The notes under the pieces: generated by a model
Seen by the model: only the letters and a program-made list of their open reading frames with translations
Database searches by the model: none
What the model was told of the DNA's origin: nothing
Translations under genes and position numbers: made by a program
From: Aquimarina longa SW024
Lineage (GTDB): Bacteria; Bacteroidota; Bacteroidia; Flavobacteriales; Flavobacteriaceae
Direction: 5' to 3'
Assembly: GCF_001401755.1 (NCBI RefSeq)
Contig: NZ_KQ474105.1
Location: 62,634 to 126,633 of the forward strand
DNA: 64,000 nucleotides
Shown: piece by piece, positions 51,069 to 60,507 of the stretch
How positions within the stretch are numbered: the first letter of the stretch is position 1
How the letters are laid out: each line of letters starts with the position of its first letter

Positions 51069-51854
51069 TTACGGAACGATATCTATATCTTTAACACATC
51101 GAAATCCTAAATTTCTTATCGCATAGTTAGCTTTTACACTTCCTCTAAATGCATATCTCATAAATGCAGCATAGTTCATTAAATCTGAGGCGCCTACAGC
51201 AGCACTGCCACAAAACAGATTACTGTCTTTATCGACATCTTTACGAGATTCGCCAGAGATAAGTACAGAGTTAAAATCCATAGTCCACTCCCATACTAGA
51301 CCATGTAAATCATATATCCCCCAGTAGTTTTTGAATGTTGATCCAATGGTGTTGTTAAACGATTTTGGTGCTTCGTACCATTCGAGAATGTATTGATTAT
51401 AGGTTTCTTTTTTTCTTGCATCTGTGATGTGCTCATCTGCCATAGCTGCATATTCCCATTCATCTACGGTCGGTAATCGTTTGCCTAGACATTCGCAATA
51501 CTTTTTTGCAGCAAACCAAGACACGTTGGTTATCGGTGCATTAGGATGAAGCTGATCTCCTAAGGTATTATCTGTTTCCCATAGCATTAGGTAGTTTTTA
51601 TCAGCAAATAATCTTTTTACAGTATTTCGTTTCCATTCGGGATATTTCTGTATAAATATTGAAAAATCAGTATTTGATACAGGATGGACATCCATTAGAA
51701 AAGAATTTATCTTTACTGCAGTAGAATCTACACCGTATAAAGGAATATAAACTCCTCCTTTAACAGTGACCATACCTTGAGTTTGTGCCAATACACTGGT
51801 TATTAATATGCTAAAAATTATAGATATGGTTACTGTTTTTAATAAGGAATTCAT
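51069..51854 (-). CDS. nirV: NirV-like formylglycine-generating-enzyme-fold protein
   Basis: This is an exported 261-residue protein (signal ending VLAQ) with the SUMF1/FGE-sulfatase fold: MVTVKGG start, NVSWFAAKKYCECLGKRLPTVDEWEYAAM, GIYDLHGLVWEWTMDF and YAIRNLGFRCVKDI. Copper nitrite reductase operons often contain nirV, a gene of this family with unproven function. The position directly after nirK supports the name. Formylglycine-forming activity is not expected without a sulfatase gene nearby. Confidence 0.8.
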   Translation of the reverse strand: MNSLLKTVTISIIFSILITSVLAQTQGMVTVKGGVYIPLYGVDSTAVKINSFLMDVHPVSNTDFSIFIQKYPEWKRNTVKRLFADKNYLMLWETDNTLGDQLHPNAPITNVSWFAAKKYCECLGKRLPTVDEWEYAAMADEHITDARKKETYNQYILEWYEAPKSFNNTIGSTFKNYWGIYDLHGLVWEWTMDFNSVLISGESRKDVDKDSNLFCGSAAVGASDLMNYAAFMRYAFRGSVKANYAIRNLGFRCVKDIDIVP

Positions 51855-51869
51855 GAGTTTATTTTTGAA

Positions 51870-53345
51870 TTAGTGAACGTTTCTTCTGCTAGCTACCATT
51901 GATGGCGTTATTTCTTTTTTAGAATTCCCCCAGCTATTGTATACATAGGTAAGTACATTAGATATTTCCTCATCGGTTAAATCTTGTTTGGTCATTACAC
52001 TATTGTATTTTTCTCCGTTTACTGTGATTTCGCCAGTTTTCCCGTGTAATATGATATCAATAGCACGGTTTAGATCAGCGTTTAGGTAATCAGATTTTGC
52101 AAGAGGAGGAAAAGCGTTAGCTATTCCTTGTCCTTCGGCTTGGTGGCAAGCAAAGCATGTTTGCATGTAGGTTGCTTTACCATACTCCATTTTTTCTTCA
52201 AAAGTTTTGGCCGTTTCTTCTGTAGTGGCAACTCCTTCTTCGGCAGGCATTTCTTGGATTCCTCCTCCTTCTGGTTGATAAATACCTTCTTCTTGTTTAC
52301 CAGAGTAGATTTTTTTGTTGTCGTCACCTTGTACTTTAAGCATTCCAAGTGCACCTTTATTAAAGGCTCTAAAAATAGAGTGATCTACAAGAATAAATGT
52401 ACCTGGGACATCTACTTTAAACTCTACTATAGCAGCACCCCCAGCAGGAACCAAAGTGGTTTGTACATTTTCATTAATCAGATCACCACCTTCTACACGA
52501 ACAGCATCAAATATTTCTCCGATAACATGAAAAGAGGAGACTAAGTTTGGACCACCGTTTCCAACATACAGTCGTACAGTTTCTCCTACATTGGCAGTAA
52601 TTGCATTATCACCAGTTAGTGATCCTACTTTACCATTAAAAACGACATAATCAGCATCTTCATCAACTGCTTTTTTCATATCAAAAGGTTGTAATCCTCT
52701 ATCACCATTTTCTCCTTTGGTATAAAAATCACCTTGCATAACGTAATACTCTCTGTCTACTTCTGGCAGACCTTCTTCTGGTTCAACTAGGATCAATCCA
52801 TACATTCCGTTAGCTATATGCATCCCTACAGGAGCTGTAGCACAGTGATATACATAAAGCCCAGGGTTAAGTACTTTAAATGAAAATTGAGCTTCATGTC
52901 CTGGAGATATAAAAGAAGATGTAGCTCCACCCCCTGGTCCTGTAACGGCATGTAGATCTATGTTATGAGGTAATTTATTATCAGGATGGTTTTTTAGATG
53001 AAACTCTACTTCATCACCAATTTTGGTTCGGATAAAGCTTCCAGGAACTGAGCCTCCAAAGGTCCAGTAGACATACTTAACACCGTCCGTCATTTCTCCC
53101 TCTTTTTCTAGAATTTCCATGTTTACAATAAGCTTTTTAGCTTTTCTTCTTCCGGTAGGTTTAGGAACATTAGGCGGAGAAGTTAATTCAGCAATCATTT
53201 CTCTACTAACAGGAATAGCTTCTGGGCTGTCATAGACTTTTGTTTTATCTTTTTCTTTTGAGCAAGACGCTCCCAGTAACATCATAAGTAAGAGTACACC
53301 AAAACTTAATGTGGATAAGTTTAATTTTTTTAATCTCGTATTCAT
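51870..53345 (-). CDS. nirK: Copper nitrite reductase with C-terminal cytochrome c
   Basis: NirK reduces nitrite to NO. The 491-residue protein has a lipobox (LLGASCSKE) and two cupredoxin domains with type 1 and type 2 copper ligands: PHNIDLHAVTGPGGG (catalytic Asp and His), GLYVYHCATAPVGMHIANGMYG, SSFHVIGEIFD and ILVDHSIFRAFNKGALGML. After a linker, a class I cytochrome c with heme motif CFACHQAEGQG sits at about residue 400. The fusion would let the reductase take electrons directly from its own heme. It leads nirK-nirV-sco-ric, and an FNR-type box lies 87 bases upstream. Confidence 0.95.
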   Translation of the reverse strand: MNTRLKKLNLSTLSFGVLLLMMLLGASCSKEKDKTKVYDSPEAIPVSREMIAELTSPPNVPKPTGRRKAKKLIVNMEILEKEGEMTDGVKYVYWTFGGSVPGSFIRTKIGDEVEFHLKNHPDNKLPHNIDLHAVTGPGGGATSSFISPGHEAQFSFKVLNPGLYVYHCATAPVGMHIANGMYGLILVEPEEGLPEVDREYYVMQGDFYTKGENGDRGLQPFDMKKAVDEDADYVVFNGKVGSLTGDNAITANVGETVRLYVGNGGPNLVSSFHVIGEIFDAVRVEGGDLINENVQTTLVPAGGAAIVEFKVDVPGTFILVDHSIFRAFNKGALGMLKVQGDDNKKIYSGKQEEGIYQPEGGGIQEMPAEEGVATTEETAKTFEEKMEYGKATYMQTCFACHQAEGQGIANAFPPLAKSDYLNADLNRAIDIILHGKTGEITVNGEKYNSVMTKQDLTDEEISNVLTYVYNSWGNSKKEITPSMVASRRNVH

Positions 53346-53425
53346 TGCTGTAAATGATTTGTAATTAATAATAAAAGACCTTTTTATCGTTTATACAAGA
53401 TTACATATTTCAAATATATTGAGAT

Positions 53426-53439
53426 ATGATATTTATCAT
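53426..53439. promoter_or_regulatory. FNR-type box upstream of nirK
   Basis: ATGATATTTATCAT, a full match to ATGAT-N4-ATCAT, centred about 87 bases before the nirK ATG. Confidence 0.65.
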
Positions 53440-53571
53440 TTTTCATCAAAATAAATAAAGTATCTTATCCTAAACAATTAAACACAAATCGTTTGACTCA
53501 TATTATGTAATAGAAAACCTATTCCGTATTAAAACTACTGTAGATACTGTTGTTTAGCTGAATTTTTTAAT

Positions 53572-53739
53572 CCCTCATTGAGGGTTTAATTCCTTGAAGC
53601 TTACCTAGACATCAAAATATTTTTTTCGGAAGCATGCCTCGTGAGTTTGCTCCGAGGTTGTTGATTTCTAAAATTAAGAAAATACTAGTGTCTATTGCTT
53701 TTTCAAGCTTTATAACGAAGTTATATTGCATAATTCGGG
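53572..53739. repeat. Flavobacterial intergenic repeat, composite palindromes
   Basis: The 490-base gap between nirK and the modE-like gene holds three short hairpins: CCCTC-att-GAGGG (53572-53584), CCTCG...CGAGG (53637-53657) and the AACGAAGTT region (53705-53739). 53705-53739 closely matches 36009-36041. 53600-53617 matches 61222-61239 at 16 of 18 positions. It appears to be a mosaic of dispersed repeats. Confidence 0.55.
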
Positions 53740-53835
53740 ATTACTAGATAACTCAGGTTAAAATTCTGATAAAGAAAAACGGCTCTATAAAAATCGTTGT
53801 ATCTTTGAAAGCATAACGCTTTATTTACTACTAGG

Positions 53836-54171
53836 ATGGACTATAAAATAAAAAGTAGAATCTGGATAGAATCAAAGTATGGTGTTTTCTTAGGAGAAGG
53901 AAGAATAAAATTATTAAAAGCTATTGCAAAGACTGGTTCATTAAGTAAAGCGGCAAGTACTCTGGGAATGTCGTATAAAAAAGCTTGGAACTTATTAGAT
54001 AGCATGAATAAGTCTACCCAAAAACCTTTGGTAATTACTACTACTGGAGGAAAAGGTGGGGGTGGTGCTAATCTAACAAAACATGGACAACATATAATCG
54101 AAACATTTGATAAGATCAACCAAAAATGTTGGGAATTTCTGGACAATGAATTGAAAAAAATTTCTCTATAA
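53836..54171 (+). CDS. ModE-type winged-helix regulator, HTH only
   Basis: This 111-residue protein resembles the N-terminal half of ModE: RIWIESKYGVFLGEGRIKLLKAIAKTGSLSKAASTLGMSYKKAWNLLDSMN, then the wing TTTGGKGGGGANLT. The molybdate-binding molybdopterin-like domains are absent, so it may bind DNA without sensing molybdate directly. It lies 31 bases before mobA and may regulate the molybdopterin genes. Confidence 0.8.
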   Translation: MDYKIKSRIWIESKYGVFLGEGRIKLLKAIAKTGSLSKAASTLGMSYKKAWNLLDSMNKSTQKPLVITTTGGKGGGGANLTKHGQHIIETFDKINQKCWEFLDNELKKISL

Positions 54172-54202
54172 AACCAATATTATTGAGCATTCACTATTGC
54201 TA

Positions 54203-54787
54203 ATGAAAGAAGAAAAAAGCATAACAGGAATTATACTTGCTGGAGGTAAAAGCTCTAGAATGGGTAGCGAAAAGGGATTGATGTTACTAAATAACAAACC
54301 TTTTATTCAATATAGTATTGAAGCATTACAACCTTTGGTGGACACAATTATGATTGTTAGTAGTAATTCTGACTATGATGTTTTTGGGCTTAAGAGAATT
54401 GAAGATATTATACCAGATTCGGGTCCAATAGCAGGGGTACATACAGGGTTAACATATTCTAAAACTGAAAATAACCTAGTCATAAGCTGTGATGTGCCTT
54501 TATTAACTACTTCATTGTTAAAAAAACTAGTGTTTTATAAGGATGATGATTATGATATTATTCAGTTTGAGGCAGAAGGAAAGACTAGCCCGTTAGTAGC
54601 ATTATATAAAAAGCACTGTGTGGATAAATGTAAAGAGTTGCTTATTGATGGAGAGAAACGTTTGCGCAAACTAGTTTTGGCACTGAGAACAAAAACAGTT
54701 TCGGTATTAAACAAGGAGCATATTTTGGTTACAAATATAAATACAATTGAAGATTTAAAAAGAATTACAAATGCAATTAAACATTAA
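54203..54787 (+). CDS. mobA: Molybdenum cofactor guanylyltransferase
   Basis: MobA transfers GMP from GTP to molybdopterin, giving the guanine dinucleotide form of the cofactor used by DMSO-reductase-family enzymes such as nitrate reductases. The 194 residues start at the ATG at 54203, and GIILAGGKSSRMGSEKGL is the nucleotide-binding loop. The metal Asp is in VISCDVPLL. The start from the upstream TTG at 54197 adds two residues. It overlaps moaD by 17 bases. Presence of MobA implies a bis-MGD enzyme in the genome. Confidence 0.9.
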   Translation: MKEEKSITGIILAGGKSSRMGSEKGLMLLNNKPFIQYSIEALQPLVDTIMIVSSNSDYDVFGLKRIEDIIPDSGPIAGVHTGLTYSKTENNLVISCDVPLLTTSLLKKLVFYKDDDYDIIQFEAEGKTSPLVALYKKHCVDKCKELLIDGEKRLRKLVLALRTKTVSVLNKEHILVTNINTIEDLKRITNAIKH

Positions 54788-55007
54788 GTATTTTGGTATG
54801 TTAGCTGAGGTTACCGCTATTACTGAGGAATATATACAAACTGAAGTCTGTTCTGTTTCTGAATTGGTAGAAAAATTAAAAAACCAATACCCCAAATTGG
54901 GAGATAAAGATTTTAAAGTAGCAATTAACCATCATTTAGTTGACCAAAATCATATAATTAATACCGAAGTAGAAGTAGCTTTGTTACCTCCATTTGCAGG
55001 CGGGTAA
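54771..55007 (+). CDS. moaD: Molybdopterin synthase small subunit
   Basis: This is a 78-residue ubiquitin-like sulfur carrier ending PPFAGG; the terminal Gly-Gly becomes the thiocarboxylate that feeds MoaE. It overlaps the end of mobA by 17 bases, a sign of tight coupling. Length and the EVEVALLPP region before the tail are normal. Confidence 0.9.
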   Translation: MQLNIKYFGMLAEVTAITEEYIQTEVCSVSELVEKLKNQYPKLGDKDFKVAINHHLVDQNHIINTEVEVALLPPFAGG

Positions 55008-55053
55008 CCAAAATTTTAAACAATAGAAGTAATCAAATTCTAAAATAGAAATA

Positions 55054-56157
55054 ATGAATTCTTTTAATTCTAGATATCATAGACAGGTTATTTTACCAGA
55101 AATAGGTTCCTCTGGACAAGAGAAATTGGATAGGTCAAAAGTACTTGTAATAGGAGCAGGTGGATTAGGCTGTCCGGTATTACAATATCTTACTGCAGCA
55201 GGCATAGGTACTATTGGTATTGTAGATTTTGATGTTGTAGACATCTCTAATCTACATCGTCAGATTTTATATGGTACAAGTTCTATAGGAATAAATAAAG
55301 CTTTAGCAGCAAAACAGCGTCTTACAGATCTTAATCCAGCGATAACAATTAATACATATCCAGAAAAACTAACGACAAAAAATGCAATCTCTATTTTTTC
55401 TGAATATGATATTATAGTAGATGGAACCGATAATTTCTCTACTCGATACTTAATTAATGATGCCTGTATTATTGCTAATAAACCTCTGGTCTATGGGGCT
55501 ATTTTTAAGTTCGAAGGACAAGTATCAGTATTTAATTATCAAAACGGACCTACCTATCGGTGTCTTTTTCCAGAGCCTCCAAAAGCAGGAAGCGTTCCTT
55601 CTTGTGCTGAGATTGGAGTTTTAGGAGTATTACCAGGTATTATAGGAAGTATGCAGGCTAATGAGATTCTGAAAATCATTCTAGGTCTAGGTAATGTCCT
55701 TAGCGGAAAACTATTTATGTATGATTGCCTAACTACTACATCTTCGACTTTTACAATTAGTCGTGTCGAATCCGAAATATCAAAAGTGAAAGCTTTATCC
55801 GAAGATTTTAAAAAGAATGATTATGATCTTTTTTGCGGAGTACATCAGATTATAGAAATTACCGCACAAGAAGCTTTTTTAATTAAAAATGCTCAATTTA
55901 TAGATGTTCGTGAAACTCATGAACAACCAAAGATAGATAGTTTAGAACCTATCTCTATTCCATTGGGTACTCTAGAGCAAGAATTGCATATGATTTCTAA
56001 AGAAAAAGAAATTATAGTGTTTTGTCAGTCAGGTATTAGAAGTAAAAGAGCTGTTGAAATTTTACAGAAAAATGGATTTAGAAACATATCGCATATAAGA
56101 GGAGGAGCTATTGTGTTACATGATAATATGTCAGATTTACTAGATTTAAAAAAATAA
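55054..56157 (+). CDS. moeB: Molybdopterin synthase adenylyltransferase with rhodanese domain
   Basis: This is a MoeB/ThiF-type enzyme that adenylylates the MoaD C-terminus, fused to a C-terminal rhodanese that supplies sulfur (MoeZ-like). The adenylylation domain (about 1-240) has RYHRQVILPEIG, VIGAGGLGCPVLQYL, the Asp-bearing GIVDFDVVDISNLHRQ and VDGTDNFSTRY. The rhodanese (about 270-367) has the active Cys in VFCQSGIRSKRAVEIL. The zinc cysteine pair of classical MoeB is reduced here (TYRCLF keeps one Cys), so the zinc site may be lost. The gap from moaD is 46 bases. Confidence 0.9.
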   Translation: MNSFNSRYHRQVILPEIGSSGQEKLDRSKVLVIGAGGLGCPVLQYLTAAGIGTIGIVDFDVVDISNLHRQILYGTSSIGINKALAAKQRLTDLNPAITINTYPEKLTTKNAISIFSEYDIIVDGTDNFSTRYLINDACIIANKPLVYGAIFKFEGQVSVFNYQNGPTYRCLFPEPPKAGSVPSCAEIGVLGVLPGIIGSMQANEILKIILGLGNVLSGKLFMYDCLTTTSSTFTISRVESEISKVKALSEDFKKNDYDLFCGVHQIIEITAQEAFLIKNAQFIDVRETHEQPKIDSLEPISIPLGTLEQELHMISKEKEIIVFCQSGIRSKRAVEILQKNGFRNISHIRGGAIVLHDNMSDLLDLKK

Positions 56158-56159
56158 TT

Positions 56160-56606
56160 ATGGAAAAAAAGAAACCAAAAAGTGTATTTATACAAGGAGC
56201 AATTTCATCAGAGTTTATAGGTACATCTATTGCTAAACACCAAACAAAAACCAGTATTGGAGCGCATAATATCTTTTTAGGACAAGTGCGAGCAGATGAA
56301 ATTGAAGGAAAAACGGTTACAGCGATAGATTATAGTGCCTATGAAGAAATGGCAAATCAAAAATTCTATGAAATACGAGAAGCTACTTTCGAAAAATTTG
56401 ACCTTACTTGCATGCATATTTATCACAGTTTAGGAACTGTAAAAGCAGGAGAAATTTGTCTTTTTGTTTTTGTGTCTTCACCTAGAAGAAAAATAGTTTT
56501 TGAAGCTTTAGAATATATTGTTGAAGCCATAAAAGCAGATGTCCCTGTTTTTGGAAAAGAGATTTTTGAGGACCAAACACATCAATGGAAACAAAATTCT
56601 ATCTAA
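56160..56606 (+). CDS. moaE: Molybdopterin synthase large subunit
   Basis: MoaE uses the MoaD thiocarboxylate to put the dithiolene into precursor Z. The 148 residues have GAHNIFLGQVRADEIEGKTVTAIDYSAYEEMA, the LGTVKAGE segment, SPRRKIVFEALEYIVEAIK and a final PVFGKEIFEDQTHQW with the catalytic Lys. It follows moeB by 2 bases. Confidence 0.93.
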   Translation: MEKKKPKSVFIQGAISSEFIGTSIAKHQTKTSIGAHNIFLGQVRADEIEGKTVTAIDYSAYEEMANQKFYEIREATFEKFDLTCMHIYHSLGTVKAGEICLFVFVSSPRRKIVFEALEYIVEAIKADVPVFGKEIFEDQTHQWKQNSI

Positions 56607-56676
56607 TAGTATTCATAAAACCAAAGATTGAACTACAGTTTTGATTTTTGAGATTTAAAATTTGTTATTATAAAGT

Positions 56677-57588
56677 ATGGTAGACATCACACATAAAATA
56701 TCTACACTAAGAATTGCTACGGCACAGGCAGTTGTAAAAGTTAGTAAATCAGAAACTATCGAAGCTATAGAAAATAGAACTGTGCCTAAGGGAGATGTAT
56801 TTGCTATGAGTAAAGCTGCAGGTTTACTGGGTGTAAAAAAAACTCCTGAGCTGCTTCCTGATTGTCATCCTTTACCTATTGAATATACCGGGATTGAATA
56901 CACCATCAATGGTTTAGAAATTACAATTTTGGTAACTATAAAAACTATTTATAAAACTGGTGTAGAGGTAGAGGCTATGCATGGAGCAAGCATAGTAGCA
57001 TTAAATATGTATGATATGCTTAAGCCTATTGATAAAGGTATAGAAATCCAGCATATTAAATTATTGGATAAAAAAGGAGGGAAATCAGATTATAGGGATA
57101 AATTTAGGAGAGATCTTAAAGCTGCTGTTATTGTCTGTTCTGATTCTATTTCTGAAGGAAAAAAAGAAGATAAGGCAGGTAAAGCGATTATGTCTAAATT
57201 AGAGACCTGCGAAGTAGAGATTATGGATTATATCATTATCCCTGATGAAACCGAAATTATACAAAAAAAAGCAATACAGTATCAAGAAGAGGGAGCAGAT
57301 CTTATTATTTATACGGGAGGTACTGGCTTATCCAAGCGTGATGTAACTCCAGAAGCTTTACGACCATTACTAGACCGCAATATCCCTGGTATTGAAGAAG
57401 CAATACGTAAATACGGGCAAGATCGTATGCCCTATGCAATGCTTTCTAGAAGCGTAGCAGGAACGATTAAAAACACTCTTATATTGGCCTTACCAGGATC
57501 TACCAATGGAGCAAAAGAATCGATGGATGCTATTTTTCCTGAAGTATTACATGTATTTAGAATTTTAAAAGGAGCAAGGCATGACTAA
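56677..57588 (+). CDS. moaCB: MoaC-MoaB fusion: cyclic pyranopterin phosphate synthase / molybdopterin adenylyltransferase
   Basis: This 303-residue bifunctional protein combines two steps. The MoaC domain (about 1-155) has MVDITHKISTLRIATA, KTPELLPDCHPLPI, VEVEAMHGASIVALNMYDMLKP and the last-step KxxKGGKSDYR. The MoaB/Mog domain (about 158-303) has AVIVCSDSISEGKKEDKAG, YTGGTGLSKRDVTPEAL and ALPGSTNGAKESMD. Fusion of first-stage and adenylylation steps is seen in Bacteroidota. It overlaps moaA by 8 bases and works directly after MoaA in the pathway. Confidence 0.93.
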   Translation: MVDITHKISTLRIATAQAVVKVSKSETIEAIENRTVPKGDVFAMSKAAGLLGVKKTPELLPDCHPLPIEYTGIEYTINGLEITILVTIKTIYKTGVEVEAMHGASIVALNMYDMLKPIDKGIEIQHIKLLDKKGGKSDYRDKFRRDLKAAVIVCSDSISEGKKEDKAGKAIMSKLETCEVEIMDYIIIPDETEIIQKKAIQYQEEGADLIIYTGGTGLSKRDVTPEALRPLLDRNIPGIEEAIRKYGQDRMPYAMLSRSVAGTIKNTLILALPGSTNGAKESMDAIFPEVLHVFRILKGARHD

Positions 57589-58582
57589 ACCCAGTATACT
57601 TACAGATACCTTTGGTAGAACTCATAATTATCTTCGGATTTCGCTTACAGAGCGATGTAATCTAAGATGCACATATTGTATGCCAGCAGATGGAATTAAA
57701 CTATCTCCCAAGAAGCATATTATGACTTATGAAGAAATTTATACCATTGCCAAAGAATTTGTAAGTATAGGAGTTACAAAAATTCGCCTTACAGGAGGAG
57801 AACCTTTGGTGCGTAAAGATGCAGCCCGAATTATAGAAAAACTCGCGTCATTACCAGTAGAGCTTACATTAACAACTAATGGAGTTATTGTAGATAAATT
57901 TATAGAACATTTTAAAAAATGTAAAATCAAAACACTTAATATAAGCTTAGACTCTTTAGACACTGCAAAAAATAAAGAAATCACTCGTAGGTCATACTTT
58001 GAGAAAGTATATCAGAACATTATTTTACTAGTTAAAGAAGGCTTTTTGGTAAAAGTAAATTGTGTTTTAATGAAAGGTTTTAATGATGATGAAATTATTG
58101 ATTTTATTAATATAAGCAAAGAGCTTCCTATACAGGTTCGGTTTATAGAATTTATGCCTTTTGATGGAAATCAATGGAATATGGATAAACTAGTTCCATT
58201 ACAAGATATTTTATCTGAAGTACATTCTAATTTTAAAAAAGAAGAAATTATAAAGCTTGAGGATGCAGCTAATGATACTACAAAAAGCTATCAGATAAAA
58301 GGATATGAAGGGACTTTTGCAATTATAAGTTCAGTTACTAATCCTTTTTGCGATGGTTGTAACAGAATACGACTTACTGCTAATGGGCAAGTAAAAAACT
58401 GTTTATTCTCATCCAAAGAATCAGATTTATTAACACCTCTAAGATCAGGTAAATCAATAACTTCGATTATTCAAAAGACAATCTTATCTAAATCTAAAAT
58501 TCGCAATGGTATGGATACATTAGATAAGTTTAGTCAATCAGATATGCATAATAACCGTAGTATGATTACTATTGGAGGATAA
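57581..58582 (+). CDS. moaA: GTP 3',8-cyclase
   Basis: MoaA is the radical-SAM enzyme that starts molybdopterin synthesis from GTP, together with MoaC. The 333 residues have the first cluster motif CNLRCTYCMP, RLTGGEPLVR, and the second cluster cysteines in NPFCDGCNRIRLTANGQVKNCLF. The C-terminus ITIGG has the conserved Gly-Gly tail. It overlaps moaCB by 8 bases and ends the operon. Confidence 0.95.
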   Translation: MTKPSILTDTFGRTHNYLRISLTERCNLRCTYCMPADGIKLSPKKHIMTYEEIYTIAKEFVSIGVTKIRLTGGEPLVRKDAARIIEKLASLPVELTLTTNGVIVDKFIEHFKKCKIKTLNISLDSLDTAKNKEITRRSYFEKVYQNIILLVKEGFLVKVNCVLMKGFNDDEIIDFINISKELPIQVRFIEFMPFDGNQWNMDKLVPLQDILSEVHSNFKKEEIIKLEDAANDTTKSYQIKGYEGTFAIISSVTNPFCDGCNRIRLTANGQVKNCLFSSKESDLLTPLRSGKSITSIIQKTILSKSKIRNGMDTLDKFSQSDMHNNRSMITIGG

Positions 58583-58621
58583 CAGAGTCTTGATAACAAG
58601 AAAGAGTTAAGAGTTTCATTT

Positions 58622-58635
58622 ATGATTAATATCAT
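58622..58635. promoter_or_regulatory. FNR-type box upstream of the first Usp gene
   Basis: ATGATTAATATCAT, full match to ATGAT-N4-ATCAT and a perfect palindrome over 16 bases with the flanking T and A. It is centred 60 bases before the ATG at 58689. Confidence 0.65.
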
Positions 58636-58688
58636 AGTTGTTTTATGTGTTAGCATATATTTTTGGAATATATGAAAACACTATTGAC

Positions 58689-59525
58689 ATGAAAAATATT
58701 TTGCTTCCTACCGATTTTTCTAATAATGCCAGAAATGCTATAGAATATGCAATGGGATTTTTTAAAAATGAGCTCTGTACTTTTTATATTCTTAATGTAC
58801 AGAAAGTGTCTAAGTATACTACCGATGATTTAATGGTTGCTCCCGCAGACACCTCCATTCACCAATCTGTAATTAGTGAGGCAAAAAAGAAACTTAACAA
58901 ATTAGTCGAAGATTTAAAGGAAAAATATTCTAATGAGAGCTATACTTTTCATACCATTATTGATTATGATATTTTTATTGATGCTATTAGACAAACTGTT
59001 AAAAATAAAGATATTGACATAATCGTTATGGGTACAAATGGCGCTACAGGAGTAGCTGAAATTATATTTGGAAGCAATACCCTTAATGTTATTCGCAGAA
59101 TAGATTGCCCGATCATTGCAATTCCGCATAAGTATACCTTTAAAAATCCTAAAACTATTTTATATGCAATAGATTGTTCGGGTCATTTTGATACAGAAAA
59201 TATAAAGCCATTGATGGGGGCTATTATAAAATATACTTCTTCTTTACGTATCCTTAAAATTAGAGAAGATGAAACTATTACTGTAGCTGATTTTGATGAA
59301 AAAAAGCATATGAAAGAGTTTTTTAAAGGAATAAACCATACGTTTCACTCTATAACTAACGTACCGACAGCCTTGGCAGTTAATAGTTTTGTACAAATCA
59401 TGGATGTTGATATGACAGCTATGTTTAGTAAAAGAGAAACTTTTTTAGATCGTTTTTTTAAAGGATCAGAAACCTCTAAAATAAGTTATGCTACAAGAGT
59501 GCCATTGTTGATTATGCATAGTTGA
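58689..59525 (+). CDS. Universal stress protein, tandem Usp domains
   Basis: This 278-residue cytoplasmic protein starts at the ATG at 58689, where the family motif KNILLPTDFSNNARNAIEYAM begins. The first domain has the nucleotide-binding loop GTNGATGVAEIIFGS; the second domain is degenerate. Usp proteins with two domains are common in Bacteroidota and often respond to low oxygen. An FNR-type box 60 bases upstream agrees. It is monocistronic and lies directly after moaA. Confidence 0.88.
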   Translation: MKNILLPTDFSNNARNAIEYAMGFFKNELCTFYILNVQKVSKYTTDDLMVAPADTSIHQSVISEAKKKLNKLVEDLKEKYSNESYTFHTIIDYDIFIDAIRQTVKNKDIDIIVMGTNGATGVAEIIFGSNTLNVIRRIDCPIIAIPHKYTFKNPKTILYAIDCSGHFDTENIKPLMGAIIKYTSSLRILKIREDETITVADFDEKKHMKEFFKGINHTFHSITNVPTALAVNSFVQIMDVDMTAMFSKRETFLDRFFKGSETSKISYATRVPLLIMHS

Positions 59526-59646
59526 TATAGTTATAAAATATAAAAAAAGCATAACTTTTGAAGTGTATAGAGAATACTCTTAAAACAAAAAATAAAATAA
59601 AGTTTTGCTAAGATCTTTAGTCCTGTTTTGTAAATTTATTACTTAA

Positions 59647-60426
59647 ATGAAGAGCTTAAAAAATATAGGATTAGTATTCTCTGGAGGAGGCTTTAAAGGA
59701 GTGGCACATATTGGCGTGATACAAGCATTGGAGGAGGCAGGAATGACTCCAAGCTTTGTTTCAGGTACTAGTGCAGGAGCCATAGTTGGATCATTATATG
59801 CAGGAGGATATTCTCCTGAAAAAATAAAAGATTTTTTTAAAAACACGCCTTTGTTTAGTTTTAATAGACTTACACGTACAAAACCTGGTTTTTTAGATTC
59901 TGAAAAATTTTATAATGATCTGTTAACTTATTTTCCCGAAAATTCTTTTGAATCTTTGCAAAAGAAACTTTTTGTAACTGCTACAGATTTAATAGAAGGA
60001 ACAATAAAAGTATTTCATACCGGAGAACTAATTAAACCTTTATTAGCCTCTGCAGCTTTTCCTGGTGTTTTTACACCAGTTATGATCAATGATGGATTAT
60101 ATGCAGATGGAGGTATTTTAGACAATTTTCCGGTATCACCACTAAAAAAACATTGTGATCTAATCATAGGAGTGGATGTATCTCCTATTAAAAAACCAAA
60201 AATTAGTGATTTTAAACACTCTTATAACGTAATGCAACGTGCATATTACCTCAGAGCAATGCCAAATGCTGAAACAGAATTTAAACACTGTAATATTATA
60301 ATACAGCCCCAAAAACTTATTAACCATGGTATATTTAGTTCTGGTAACTTAGACAAAGTATACGATTATGGGTATCAGGAAGCAAAATTACAGTTACACA
60401 CGTTTTTTAAAAATCAAGAAGACTAA
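59647..60426 (+). CDS. Patatin-like phospholipase
   Basis: This 259-residue esterase or phospholipase has glycine-rich oxyanion loop LVFSGGGFKGVAHIGV, the nucleophile in GTSAGAIVGSLYAGGY (GxSxG) and the Asp in YADGGILDNFPV (DG[GA]), so a full Ser-Asp dyad is present. It has no signal peptide and acts in the cytoplasm or at the inner membrane. It stands between Usp genes on the plus strand, with no clear partner. Confidence 0.9.
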   Translation: MKSLKNIGLVFSGGGFKGVAHIGVIQALEEAGMTPSFVSGTSAGAIVGSLYAGGYSPEKIKDFFKNTPLFSFNRLTRTKPGFLDSEKFYNDLLTYFPENSFESLQKKLFVTATDLIEGTIKVFHTGELIKPLLASAAFPGVFTPVMINDGLYADGGILDNFPVSPLKKHCDLIIGVDVSPIKKPKISDFKHSYNVMQRAYYLRAMPNAETEFKHCNIIIQPQKLINHGIFSSGNLDKVYDYGYQEAKLQLHTFFKNQED

Positions 60427-60507
60427 ATTTAGAACAAAAAAGAAGCAGATCGATAGTCTTAATATTCAGATATGATATAGCTAAGTACTTGTTAGTTTTT
60501 CATTGAT

